Positions 9,353-17,388 of a stretch of DNA of 64,000 nucleotides are shown piece after piece. The first letter of the stretch is position 1; each line of letters starts with the position of its first letter. The position numbers and the translations under genes are program-made. Under the pieces are notes generated by a model. The model had not been told where the DNA came from and made no database searches. It was given only the letters and a program-made list of their open reading frames with translations. Source of the stretch: Filobacillus milosensis (lineage in GTDB: Bacteria; Bacillota; Bacilli; Bacillales; Alkalibacillaceae). The DNA lies in assembly GCF_004402015.1 (NCBI RefSeq), contig NZ_SOPW01000006.1, positions 85,478 through 149,477 on the forward strand, in the 5' to 3' direction.

Positions 9353-9553
9353 TTACTTAGTGCCACCTAATTGTTGTTCTGCCATTTGTACAAGACGTTT
9401 AGTGATTTCACCACCAACTGAACCGTTAGCGCGTGAAGTTGTGTCTGGTCCAAGCTGAACACCAAATTCTTGTGCAATCTCAGTTTTCATTTGGTCTAAA
9501 GCTTGAGCAACACCTGGTACTACTAATTGGTTTGAGCTGTTGTTCTGTGCCAT
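9353..9553 (-). CDS. alpha/beta-type small acid-soluble spore protein
   Basis: 66 aa. It carries the two SASP signatures: [33 protein letters not shown] spans both, with the germination-protease cleavage region around TEIAQEFGV. The protein coats and protects DNA in the dormant spore and is degraded at germination. The position after yheAB resembles the sspB neighbourhood of B. subtilis, but paralogues cannot be told apart by sequence alone, so no symbol is given. The ribosome site AGGAGGTGAG is paired in a hairpin. I found no convincing sigma-G promoter by eye. Confidence 0.95.
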   Translation of the reverse strand: MAQNNSSNQLVVPGVAQALDQMKTEIAQEFGVQLGPDTTSRANGSVGGEITKRLVQMAEQQLGGTK

Positions 9554-9563
9554 TGTATCTCAC

Positions 9564-9594
9564 CTCCTGTGTATCCATATTTTCTACAGGAGGC
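9564..9594 (-). promoter_or_regulatory. hairpin that sequesters the SASP Shine-Dalgarno site
   Basis: CCTCCTGT and ACAGGAGG (9587-9594 and 9564-9571 on the minus strand) form a perfect 8-bp stem with a 15-nt loop. The right arm is the ribosome-binding site of the SASP gene, 10 nt before its ATG at 9553. Confidence 0.65.
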
Positions 9595-9631
9595 TAAAAG
9601 TTATTTACGGTAATTTTTGCTACTTTTTTGG

Positions 9632-11026
9632 TTATTTTTTGGCATTTGGTTTTGTCATTTCTTTAGGAACAACAAGTTTATCAAATTCATCTCCATCAAG
9701 GATTCCAGTCTCTTCAGCAGCTTCGCGTAAAGTCAGGCCTTTTTCATGAGCATACTTAGCAATTTTAGCTGCATTTTCATACCCAATATGAGGGTTTAAA
9801 GCAGTGACAAGCATTAATGAATCATTTAAATATTGTTCAATTTTTCCATGATCAGGCTCTAGTCCAACAAGGCAACGATCAGTGAATGACTCCATGCTGT
9901 CGCCAAGTAATTGACATGACTGAAGGAAGTTATAAGCAATCATTGGTTTATATACGTTTAATTCAAAGTTACCTTGACTTGCTGCAAAACCAATTGCAGC
10001 GTCATTACCCATCACATGTGCTGTTACCATTGTAATGGCCTCACTTTGTGTTGGATTAACTTTACCCGGCATGATTGAGCTTCCTGGTTCGTTCGCTGGA
10101 ATAGTAATTTCACCAATTCCACAACGAGGACCACTTGCTAACCAACGAACATCGTTGGCAATCTTCATAAGATCAGCAGCTAACCCTTTTAATGCACCAT
10201 GTGTATGCACTAATTCATCATGACTTGTTAATGCATGGAATTTATTTGATGCTGAAATAAATGATCCTTTCGTTTCTTCGTTAATTTTCTTAGCAACCGT
10301 TTCAGCAAAATCTTCATGTGCATTGATTCCTGTACCAACTGCTGTACCACCAAGTGCAATTTCACGAACATATTTTAAAGAATCTTGAATCATGGATTCA
10401 GTTTTTTCTAACATGCGATGCCAGCCACTAATCTCTTGTCCAAGTGTTAATGGTGTTGCATCTTGTAAATGAGTACGACCGATTTTCACAATATCAGCAT
10501 AAGCATCCATTTTTTCTTTTAACGTCTGCTTCATTTTAGCTAAAGAAGGTAGAACGTGTTCTTCAACTTTTTTAACAGACGCAATATGTAGCGCTGTTGG
10601 GAATGTGTCGTTAGAGCTTTGGGACTTATTTACATCATCATTTGGATGTAGTCGTGTCTTTTCACCTTTCTCCTCCAGCCACTTATTACCAACATGTGCA
10701 ATGACTTCGTTCACATTCATGTTTGATTGAGTTCCACTACCTGTTTGCCAAACCACTAATGGAAAATGTTGATGTAATTCACCTGATAATATTTGATCAG
10801 CTGCATGAGCAATTGCATCAGCTTTTATTGAGTCTAATAATCCTAATGATTCGTTAGCACGTGCTGCACTCTTTTTAAGAATAGCGAACCCTTCAACAAT
10901 CTCGTTAGGCATTTTTTCGTCACCAATAGGGAAGTTCTGTTTGCTTCTTTGAGTTTGAGCTCCCCAATATTTATCACTTGGAACCTTGATTTCGCCAAGT
11001 GTATCTTTTTCAATACGATAATCCAT
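9632..11026 (-). CDS. fumC: class II fumarate hydratase
   Basis: 464 aa, typical for class II fumarase (fumarate + water to malate, TCA cycle, cytoplasmic homotetramer). The superfamily signature [13 protein letters not shown] is present near residue 317, with upstream motifs [27 protein letters not shown] and [16 protein letters not shown]. Iron-dependent class I features are absent. The ATG follows AAGGAGGATATTTT. It is a single gene upstream of the SASP gene on the same strand, with no clear terminator between them. Confidence 0.97.
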   Translation of the reverse strand: MDYRIEKDTLGEIKVPSDKYWGAQTQRSKQNFPIGDEKMPNEIVEGFAILKKSAARANESLGLLDSIKADAIAHAADQILSGELHQHFPLVVWQTGSGTQSNMNVNEVIAHVGNKWLEEKGEKTRLHPNDDVNKSQSSNDTFPTALHIASVKKVEEHVLPSLAKMKQTLKEKMDAYADIVKIGRTHLQDATPLTLGQEISGWHRMLEKTESMIQDSLKYVREIALGGTAVGTGINAHEDFAETVAKKINEETKGSFISASNKFHALTSHDELVHTHGALKGLAADLMKIANDVRWLASGPRCGIGEITIPANEPGSSIMPGKVNPTQSEAITMVTAHVMGNDAAIGFAASQGNFELNVYKPMIAYNFLQSCQLLGDSMESFTDRCLVGLEPDHGKIEQYLNDSLMLVTALNPHIGYENAAKIAKYAHEKGLTLREAAEETGILDGDEFDKLVVPKEMTKPNAKK

Positions 11027-11120
11027 AAAATATCCTCCTTAAGCTTGTTTATCATCATTTATAATAATATCAAAAAACACTTATGAAAACGAATAACAGA
11101 CTGAAAAATGTTTAAGTCAT

Positions 11121-11145
11121 AAAAAAAGATGCGGAAAAATCCGCA
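11121..11145 (-). terminator. intrinsic terminator of the vanY-like gene
   Basis: TGCGGA AAAA TCCGCA stem (11130-11145), with a 7-T tract on the minus strand. Confidence 0.85.
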
Positions 11146-11147
11146 CC

Positions 11148-12029
11148 TTACTCAACTAGCCCAAAGTATTCTTCTACCGTTAAACCTGACTGATATATTT
11201 TGGTAGCAAGTTCTACTCCAAAATACCTTAAATGCCAAGGTTCATAACTGTATCCTGTTATATGGCTTTTGCCTTTTGGGTAACGAATTACAAAGCCATA
11301 TTTATGTGCATTCTTAGCCACCCATTCCCCTGGTGCGGTGTTTCCAAATTCCTGTGTTAAACTCATTCCGACAACAGCTGCAGTTATATCCATCGTTAAT
11401 CCTGTATGGTGTTCACTATGTCCAGGTACTGCTGAAAATTTGTCTGCCCATTCCTGACCATTGGTTTCAACATAGTGGTTATAAAGCCACGTTTGCGTTT
11501 GTATTGAACGATAACCCGATTGAGCCACTAAATCATATCCAGCTTCTTTAGCAGCCGCAAATAGCTCCTCTAGAGCTTTAGCAGCTTCTTTACGCATTAA
11601 ACGTTTTGCCGCCCCCTCTTTTGCATTATGAGGCACATTGGGCTCCACTAACCCCTGTGGTACGAAATTATTTGGTAAACGGTAAGTTTTATTTAATATA
11701 ACATCAATAGCATGAGGATTACTCACAACAATTGACTGATCTTCTTGATCTTTTGGTTCTTCTTTAGATTGTTCATCATCAGTCGAGGAATCTTTCTCAT
11801 CGTCTGGATTGGTTTCATTATCTTTGTTTTCATCTGTATTATCATTTTCATTGGTATCATCAGATTGATCAGGTTTGTCTTTTGGTTCTTCTTCACGTTC
11901 AGGTGCTTCTTTGTCTTCTATAACATGATTAATCGTGTCAACCAAATCTCCCTTTAATGACTCCACAGTATCTTGATTACATCCAGCTAATGTTACAATT
12001 CCTGTTAGCAAAAGTAATATTTTTTTCAT
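11148..12029 (-). CDS. VanY-type D-Ala-D-Ala carboxypeptidase lipoprotein (M15)
   Basis: 293 aa from the second ATG (MKKILLLLTGIVTLAGC), chosen because GGGGA lies 6 nt upstream; the ATG at 12044 has no ribosome site. Lipobox LAGC gives a membrane lipoprotein. A very acidic linker (DDTNENDNTDENKDNETNPD) precedes the catalytic M15B domain: SGYRSIQTQTWLYN, GHSEHHTGLTMDIT and EPWHLRYFG contain the zinc-binding and catalytic residues. It should trim terminal D-Ala from peptidoglycan stem peptides outside the membrane. No van cluster is nearby, so resistance is not implied. Confidence 0.93.
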   Translation of the reverse strand: MKKILLLLTGIVTLAGCNQDTVESLKGDLVDTINHVIEDKEAPEREEEPKDKPDQSDDTNENDNTDENKDNETNPDDEKDSSTDDEQSKEEPKDQEDQSIVVSNPHAIDVILNKTYRLPNNFVPQGLVEPNVPHNAKEGAAKRLMRKEAAKALEELFAAAKEAGYDLVAQSGYRSIQTQTWLYNHYVETNGQEWADKFSAVPGHSEHHTGLTMDITAAVVGMSLTQEFGNTAPGEWVAKNAHKYGFVIRYPKGKSHITGYSYEPWHLRYFGVELATKIYQSGLTVEEYFGLVE

Positions 12030-12170
12030 AAAATCCCCATTCATTATTTTTTCTTTACATTCATGTTAACACTATTACTAAACAGTGACCAAAGACCTTT
12101 TTACTGTTTTACGAACTTTTTTTGATGGAGAGTACAGAAATTGTAATTAAAAATGTATCTTTCAGCAAAA

Positions 12171-12328
12171 AGCGAAGGCGGGCGACTCCTTGTCGACTAA
12201 AATCGGCCACGTCCTGCGCCTGCGGTTACTCGGCGCAAACTATTGCAAAGATGTAATTCAAGTAGCATTTGTGACCAACACCGACACTTGACTTCGGAAA
12301 GCGTCCGCCTGTATCGATTCGCAGAATC
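12171..12328. repeat. GC-rich dispersed intergenic repeat, copy 1
   Basis: Within the gene-free stretch 12030-12418. Blocks GCGAAGGCGGGCGACTCCT, GCGCCTGCGGTTACTCGGCG and GGAAAGCGTCCGCCTG recur with few changes at 48549-48704. It is far more GC-rich than its surroundings and has no ORF. It resembles an imperfect-palindrome repeat I recall from intergenic regions of many Bacillaceae. This copy has lost obvious terminal inverted repeats. Outside the repeat I see only AT-rich sequence and the terminator of the next gene. Confidence 0.75.
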
Positions 12329-12379
12329 AACACTAAACTTTAATCAAGATTATGCGTAGTGCTTAACAGTGACAACACA

Positions 12380-12408
12380 TAAAAAAGCCACCCCATTTCG
12401 AGGCAGCT
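12380..12408 (-). terminator. intrinsic terminator of the IDEAL-domain gene
   Basis: 9-bp stem (12386-12394 with 12400-12408) with G-T pairs that form only in the minus-strand RNA, followed by a T-run. Confidence 0.75.
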
Positions 12409-12418
12409 TTTCGCTCAT

Positions 12419-12658
12419 CTACTTTAAATATTTAGTATATTTTTTACTTAATGTATCAAATGCTTGATAATCTTTTTGATCAATTGCTTGATTGATTTGT
12501 TCTTCTAAAGCGTCTTTATTCCACTTGAACACTAATTCATCTAGCACTAGGCGTGCCGCTAATTTAATTTCATACGGGACTTCTTTCTTCGCTTTAATGG
12601 CTACCCGTTTTGGAAATTGATATCTAATGAGCACATAAGAGGTTACTTGTTTTTTCAT
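12419..12658 (-). CDS. IDEAL-domain protein
   Basis: 79 aa. The C-terminal half (LVLDELVFKWNKDALEEQIN followed by QAIDQKDYQAFDTLSKKY) matches the IDEAL domain pattern found in Bacillus proteins such as ComK-associated and YpiB-type proteins, a short helical unit thought to mediate protein contacts. The N-terminus (MKKQVTSYVLIRYQFPKRVA) is basic. No membrane segment. AAGGGGG precedes the ATG. It is a single-gene unit; partner unknown. Confidence 0.8.
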   Translation of the reverse strand: MKKQVTSYVLIRYQFPKRVAIKAKKEVPYEIKLAARLVLDELVFKWNKDALEEQINQAIDQKDYQAFDTLSKKYTKYLK

Positions 12659-12844
12659 CTTTTTTCCCCCTTACTCCCTTTTTTCTATTATAATAAAAAA
12701 TCAGAAAAAATTGCAACAATATTCAGAAAATATGCGAAAAAATTTATTAGAAATAGCTGGAAGGGTAAATGTCTAGGCGATAGTCTTTACTTATATATAA
12801 ATATTAACTAATAATCTTGTGACAATATTATTCTATTTTAAAAT

Positions 12845-12877
12845 AAAAAAACCCCTGACATGAATTCATGTCAGGGA
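12845..12877 (-). terminator. terminator with a perfect 24-bp palindrome
   Basis: Positions 12853-12876 are a perfect 24-bp palindrome centred on GAATTC, followed on the minus strand by a T7-type tract. It ends the transcript of the acidic protein gene. Confidence 0.85.
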
Positions 12878-12880
12878 AAG

Positions 12881-12929
12881 CCTCTTGTTGGGAGAGAGGT
12901 GTATATATGAACTTCGCTAAGAAGCGAAG
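12881..12929 (-). other. two further hairpins in the same 3' untranslated region
   Basis: CTTCGCT-AAGA-AGCGAAG (12912-12929) starts 10 nt after the stop of the acidic protein gene; CCTCT...AGAGG (12881-12899) follows. With the terminator they make three consecutive stem-loops. Confidence 0.55.
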
Positions 12930-12938
12930 AGTTCAACA

Positions 12939-14132
12939 TTATCGATTGTTAGGGCCTTTTCCATTACCCTTCCCTTTGCCAGGGTTATTATCTTTACCCT
13001 TAGCTTTACCAGCTTTTTCTTGGGCCTTATCTTTGCCAAATGATGCTTTAGTGTTACCTTTTGCCGATGCTTCTACTTCAAAGTTTTCTTCGCGATCTCT
13101 TTCAACGCGAACTTCTGTATCATTTTCTTGATCAACTTCTACAGTTGTATCTTCTTCTACAGTATTTTCTTCATCAGAACCTTCTTCTGTTGTTTCTTCC
13201 TCATCTGTTTCTTCAGTATTTTCTTCTGTAGAGTCATTTTCTGTTGTTTCTTCTTCAGTATCAGTAGACTCTTCAGTTTCTTCATCTTCACTAGGTTGTT
13301 CTTCAGTTTCATCTTTGAATTCATCAGTGATTTCATTTAGCTGTGCATAAAGATCTGATAAATCATCATATTTAGCTTCTAAACGATCTAAAGAACGCTC
13401 AATGTTACGCTTTAATGCTTTTTTAGCCATTGGGTTCTTTACTTTTTCCATGTTCAAAGCAAGTGAAATTACATTCTGACCAACAACTTTAGCTTCTTCC
13501 TCTTCTTCGTTACCTTCATCATCTTCTACTGTTTCTTCCTCATCAGTAGAATCTTCGTCTGTACTTTCTTCTTCGTCAGTTTCTTCAGTATCTTCCTCTG
13601 AGTCTTCTTCAGTTCCCTCTTCTTCAGAGTTTTCCTCTTCAGTGGATTCTTCGTCAGTTGACTCTTCTTCGTTTGTTTCTTCGTCAGTCTGTGATTCTTC
13701 AGCTTCGTCTAATACAGTAAGAGCTTCTTCAACAATCACATTAGCTTCTTCTTCGTTACCTTCAGCGTATAACGCTTCAGCTTCTTCAATTTGCTGTAAA
13801 GACCAATCTAATAGCATTTGAAGACGTTCAGTATCTTCTTCTTCAAGTGCTAACGTTAACTGTTGAGAAACTTGTGTATAATACGAGAATAATTTTGACT
13901 CTAAAGTCGTTTCTTCAGTTACTTCCACTTCATTCATGCTTTTGTCTTCTTCAGAAGTGCTGTCTGTTTCAGTTGTTTCATCAGTTGTATCTACTGAACC
14001 TTCTTCAACAACAACTTCTTCTGTTTGTTCTTGTTCCTCATGTTCATCTGCAGCAACACCTAAAGGAGCTAATACCATAGATGCTGTTAAAGTAGCTGCT
14101 GATAAAGAGTTGATTACTGTTCTGCGTTTCAT
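12939..14132 (-). CDS. secreted, extremely acidic DUF5667-like protein
   Basis: 397 aa from the ATG preceded by GAGGTGAT ([20 protein letters not shown]); the upstream ATG at 14162 lacks a ribosome site. A signal peptide ends around GVAADE. Two helical segments with the DUF5667 pattern ([20 protein letters not shown] and [20 protein letters not shown]) are embedded in low-complexity tracts almost entirely of Glu, Asp, Thr and Ser. The C-terminus switches to a basic Gly/Lys/Pro tail ([13 protein letters not shown]), giving a strongly bipolar charge. Function unknown; a wall-associated or matrix role is a guess. Confidence 0.8.
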   Translation of the reverse strand: MKRRTVINSLSAATLTASMVLAPLGVAADEHEEQEQTEEVVVEEGSVDTTDETTETDSTSEEDKSMNEVEVTEETTLESKLFSYYTQVSQQLTLALEEEDTERLQMLLDWSLQQIEEAEALYAEGNEEEANVIVEEALTVLDEAEESQTDEETNEEESTDEESTEEENSEEEGTEEDSEEDTEETDEEESTDEDSTDEEETVEDDEGNEEEEEAKVVGQNVISLALNMEKVKNPMAKKALKRNIERSLDRLEAKYDDLSDLYAQLNEITDEFKDETEEQPSEDEETEESTDTEEETTENDSTEENTEETDEEETTEEGSDEENTVEEDTTVEVDQENDTEVRVERDREENFEVEASAKGNTKASFGKDKAQEKAGKAKGKDNNPGKGKGNGKGPNNR

Positions 14133-14232
14133 TCGATCACCTCTTCTGTTATTTTCACTCATAAACTACGAAAGTAAGGTGATCATTTTTGGGGGTTTTT
14201 TAAATAAAAAATAAAAAAATTGTCTAAATATT

Positions 14233-14259
14233 AAAAAGAAGCCCGTTATGACGAGCTTC
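14233..14259 (-). terminator. intrinsic terminator of the wrbA gene
   Basis: GAAGC-CGT / ACG-GCTTC stem with one internal mismatch and a T5 tail on the minus strand. Confidence 0.75.
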
Positions 14260-14270
14260 TCAACATTCAA

Positions 14271-14867
14271 TTAATCTGATATTTTTTTAGTAATTTCGTA
14301 AGTCCTTTTTGCTTGATGCTCTACAGCTTTTTGTATATCATCTTGAATATTTCCTTCACCATCTACTGTGGCACTTGTACCATAAGGGTTTCCGCCTGAA
14401 CCAAAAATCACTTCATCTGTATAGCCGGGTCCAGCAATAATCACACCCCAGTGGAACATGGATGTATAAAAGTTAGCAAGTGTTTGTTCTTGTCCACCAT
14501 GAGGGTTTTGAGCAGAAGTCATCGCACTACATACTTTATTAACTAATTTCCCTTCAGCCCATAGTCCTCCGCACATATCCATAAATTGTTTAACCTGAGC
14601 TGGTACGTTACCAAACCTTGTTGGAATACTGAACATAAATCCATCAGCCCAATCCAGATCTTCCGGAGTTGCTTCTGGAACATATTTTGTTGCTTCATAA
14701 TGTTTTTTCCATGCTGGATTTTGCTCTATTGCACTTTCTGGAGCTGTCTCAGGAACTTTTATTAATTTCACTTCAGCCCCTGCTTCTTTCATTGCCGCTT
14801 CAGCCCATTGTGCCATCTGATAATTGGCACCAGTTGAACTATAATAAAAAATTGCCATTTTCGTCAT
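14271..14867 (-). CDS. wrbA: NAD(P)H:quinone oxidoreductase, WrbA family
   Basis: 198 aa flavodoxin-fold protein. The FMN phosphate loop is YYSSTGANYQMA (residues 8-19), and WrbA motifs IPTRFGNVPAQVKQFMD and SAQNPHGGQEQT follow. The family carries out two-electron reduction of quinones with NAD(P)H and limits semiquinone-derived oxidative stress in the cytoplasm. A terminator on each side shows it is monocistronic. Confidence 0.93.
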   Translation of the reverse strand: MTKMAIFYYSSTGANYQMAQWAEAAMKEAGAEVKLIKVPETAPESAIEQNPAWKKHYEATKYVPEATPEDLDWADGFMFSIPTRFGNVPAQVKQFMDMCGGLWAEGKLVNKVCSAMTSAQNPHGGQEQTLANFYTSMFHWGVIIAGPGYTDEVIFGSGGNPYGTSATVDGEGNIQDDIQKAVEHQAKRTYEITKKISD

Positions 14868-14929
14868 CTAATCACTCCTTCTTTAAAGATACATTATTAA
14901 ATTTTCCCTAATCACCAAATAAATAATCA

Positions 14930-14960
14930 AAAAAAAGCACGTTGATTTAATCAACGTGCT
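14930..14960 (-). terminator. intrinsic terminator of the GNAT gene
   Basis: 12-bp perfect stem (14936-14947 with 14949-14960) followed by a T-run on the minus strand. Confidence 0.88.
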
Positions 14961-14968
14961 CCTTCACT

Positions 14969-15517
14969 TTATTTAGATGTAACCATTAACTCTTCTGCTA
15001 AAAACTCTATGTTATTCCATCCGTATGCTGTTTCTTCATATGTGCCATCACCAATCGTGACATTTTCAGCTTCAACCTTTTTAGCACCATATTTAACATA
15101 AAAATCACCGTATGGATTATTAGTTAGAATCCAGACTAATAGAGAATAATACCCATCAGATAAACACTGAGTTACAAACTTCTTAAATAGTTTATAACCG
15201 ATTTTTTGTCCTTGAAACTCCTCTAGAACATAAATATCATAGATTTCAGCTTCATAATCAAAATTATCCGTTCTTTCTTTACCACCTGATATGAAGCCAA
15301 CAATTTCTCCACGCTCATCCTCTGCTACGTACACATATTGTTTGACCTTACTTGAGGACAGTGTCGTCTCCCACATAATCGTTCGGTGTTCAATATTCAT
15401 GACTCGTTTTAAATCCTTCTCTGCAATTAATGGTTCATAAGTAGATTTCCACGTTTGATCATGGATTCCTGCGATCTGTTTAGCATCATCTAAAGTAGCT
15501 GCTCTTACGTTTATCAT
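14969..15517 (-). CDS. GNAT-family N-acetyltransferase
   Basis: 182 aa GCN5-related acetyltransferase: N-terminal INVRAATLDDAKQIAGIH, central beta strands VYVAEDERGEIVGFISGG, and acetyl-CoA loop LEEFQGQKIGYKLFKKFV. The substrate cannot be told. It is last in a minus-strand run downstream of azlCD (19 bp), possibly cotranscribed. Confidence 0.88.
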   Translation of the reverse strand: MINVRAATLDDAKQIAGIHDQTWKSTYEPLIAEKDLKRVMNIEHRTIMWETTLSSSKVKQYVYVAEDERGEIVGFISGGKERTDNFDYEAEIYDIYVLEEFQGQKIGYKLFKKFVTQCLSDGYYSLLVWILTNNPYGDFYVKYGAKKVEAENVTIGDGTYEETAYGWNNIEFLAEELMVTSK

Positions 15518-15535
15518 CGTACCCCTACTTTCTAT

Positions 15536-15832
15536 TTACATAGTTAATAAGTAAACCGTTAGAATAGAACCGATGACGGCAAAAATAACATTTATATTGG
15601 TTAATGCAATAACTGCTGCAACCACACCACCAGCAATACCTACTAACGGTTGTTTTGGAAAAACATCAATCATAATACCTGGGAAAATCAATGCCCCTAA
15701 TGCAGCAAATGGAATCGCATTAAGCCATCGATTGACCCAAGGTTTAAATGTCGATTGTTTCATCAAAAATGCTGGAAGGAACCTAGGAACCATGGTAACA
15801 ATAGCCATACCAATAATGGTTAACATAATCAT
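15536..15832 (-). CDS. azlD: branched-chain amino acid exporter subunit AzlD
   Basis: 98 aa with four hydrophobic segments (LTIIGMAIVTMVPRFLPAF, IPFAALGALIFPGIMI, LVGIAGGVVAAVIALT, VIFAVIGSILTVYLLTM), the size and pattern of AzlD. It pairs with AzlC, encoded immediately upstream with a 4-bp overlap, to export branched-chain amino acids or analogues such as azaleucine. Confidence 0.92.
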   Translation of the reverse strand: MIMLTIIGMAIVTMVPRFLPAFLMKQSTFKPWVNRWLNAIPFAALGALIFPGIMIDVFPKQPLVGIAGGVVAAVIALTNINVIFAVIGSILTVYLLTM

Positions 15833-16569
15833 GATTCATCTTCCTCCTTCAATAGGAATACCCCTAAAAAACTACCGATAATCGTTGATATGACAATTGC
15901 CCAGCCTTTAGAAACAGATAGCACTTCCATAAATATAAAATTCAACCCCATACTAAATACAGCAATGGCACCTAATCGCCACTCTTTCTTTATAGACGGA
16001 ACAAGAAGACCTATAAACATGGCATACAATGCAATCCCCATACTTTCACTTAGAGCCTGAGGTATTACTTCCCCTAATAATGCTCCAGCCAGGCTGCCAG
16101 ATATCCACCCTACATAAGCAAATAAAATTAAAGATAAATAGAAGTATGTTCCATATTGATGTTTTGCTTGATTGCTATGTAATGATGAAACAGCAAAAGT
16201 TTCATCAGTTAAACCCAATGAAAGTGGGAATCTCCACCTTAATGGAAATGCTTTTGTCGTATTCATGAATGACATGCTCATTATGAAATGCCTAAAATTT
16301 AATACAAATGTTGCTATGACGATTTCAACAAACATGGCTCCTGCTGAAAACATTCCTGCGGCCATAAATTGAGCAGCACCAGCAAACACCAGCACACTCA
16401 TCATCGTTGTTTCAAAAGTGGATAAGCCTGACTCTTTAGCTAATACGCCATAGGCTACCGCAATTGGCAAGTAACCTAAGAAAATAGGTAAACCTGCCAC
16501 TAATCCTTTTTTTATAGCTTCTTTTCTGCCAAATTGGTCTGCCGAAGTCATTGTTTGAGCATGATCCAT
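15829..16569 (-). CDS. azlC: branched-chain amino acid exporter AzlC
   Basis: 246 aa integral membrane protein with motifs of the AzlC/YgaZ family: GLPIFLGYLPIAVAYGVLA near residue 30, VFAGAAQFMAAGMF, and LTDETFAV. It forms a two-part exporter with AzlD; the genes overlap by 4 bp (ATGA), indicating coupled translation. The B. subtilis azlBCD unit is governed by an Lrp-type repressor, but no azlB is seen here. Confidence 0.93.
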   Translation of the reverse strand: MDHAQTMTSADQFGRKEAIKKGLVAGLPIFLGYLPIAVAYGVLAKESGLSTFETTMMSVLVFAGAAQFMAAGMFSAGAMFVEIVIATFVLNFRHFIMSMSFMNTTKAFPLRWRFPLSLGLTDETFAVSSLHSNQAKHQYGTYFYLSLILFAYVGWISGSLAGALLGEVIPQALSESMGIALYAMFIGLLVPSIKKEWRLGAIAVFSMGLNFIFMEVLSVSKGWAIVISTIIGSFLGVFLLKEEDES

Positions 16570-16590
16570 CCTGTTACCTTCTTTCTTTGA

Positions 16591-17376
16591 CTATACTTCT
16601 GGATAGTGTGTTGGATGTAATATATAAGCTAACTTTTTAAGACCTTCTAATAATCTAGGTGAAGGACGGCAATAAAGATATTCTTCTAAAACATGAATCT
16701 TGTTCTTCTTAATAGCATTAATTTCCTCAGACCCTTCACGTTTACGAATTAAATCTGGGTTCATTTTTTTCTCTTGAACTCCAACCCATACCATACATAT
16801 TTCATCTGGGTTTTGTTTGATCACTTCATCCCATTCGGTTTGAACGCTTGCTTGGTCGATATGGCTAAACACGTTTTCAGCGCCTGCTAATTTACTAATA
16901 TAAGTGAGCCAATTTTGGCCACCGGGTGTAAAGATTGGTTTCGGCCACCATTCCCAATATATTTTTTTTGGGTCTGCAATATTATTAGAAATTTTACGAT
17001 AATCGTTTAATGTTTGATAATATACACCATAAACTTGTTGCGCTTTTTCCTCACAACCAGTATGTTTTCCTACAGTTAGAATATCTTCTGCAATCTCATC
17101 TAATGAGTTAGGGTTTAAAATAATGTAAGGTAGCCCTTCTTCTTCTAACTTTTCAATATTTTTCTCCATCCCTGGAACACTTAATGAAGCTAATACTAAA
17201 TCTGGTTTCAACTTGACAACTTTTTCTACTTCAATATTTAAATCCCGACCAACCTTTGGTAGCTGTTCAACGTCTTTAGGCCAATCCGAATCATTATCCA
17301 CACCAACAACCTGGTCCATTATGTCTAAATAAGCCAAGATCTCTGTATTACTTGGGCATAGTGAAACAATTCTCAC
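16591..17376 (-). CDS. cobalamin-binding-type protein (BtuF family), no signal peptide
   Basis: 261 aa from a GTG at 17376 (MRIVSLCPSNTEILAYLD), preferred over the GTG at 17385 because AAAGGGTG is then well spaced. The fold is a type III periplasmic-binding-protein pattern (VVGVDNDSDWPKDVEQLPKV, LKPDLVLASLS, GGQNWLTYISKLAGAENVF). Unlike transport subunits it has no signal peptide or lipobox, so it should stay in the cytoplasm, and no permease or ATPase gene is adjacent. A ligand such as cobalamin is inferred from family only. Confidence 0.8.
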   Translation of the reverse strand: MRIVSLCPSNTEILAYLDIMDQVVGVDNDSDWPKDVEQLPKVGRDLNIEVEKVVKLKPDLVLASLSVPGMEKNIEKLEEEGLPYIILNPNSLDEIAEDILTVGKHTGCEEKAQQVYGVYYQTLNDYRKISNNIADPKKIYWEWWPKPIFTPGGQNWLTYISKLAGAENVFSHIDQASVQTEWDEVIKQNPDEICMVWVGVQEKKMNPDLIRKREGSEEINAIKKNKIHVLEEYLYCRPSPRLLEGLKKLAYILHPTHYPEV

Positions 17377-17388
17377 GATTATCACCCT

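Noticed and set aside
11148..12029. Vancomycin resistance (vanY) locus
   Set aside because: No vanHAX, vanR or vanS nearby; a peptidoglycan-trimming carboxypeptidase is sufficient.
12659..12938. Riboswitch or small RNA before the IDEAL-domain gene
   Set aside because: AT-rich with no recognised conserved riboswitch core; only terminator hairpins of the neighbouring gene were found.
13128..14214. Several hydrophobic plus-strand ORFs opposite the acidic protein gene
   Set aside because: They are mirror images of Glu/Asp/Thr codons (GAA/GAT read as TTC/ATC), with no ribosome site.
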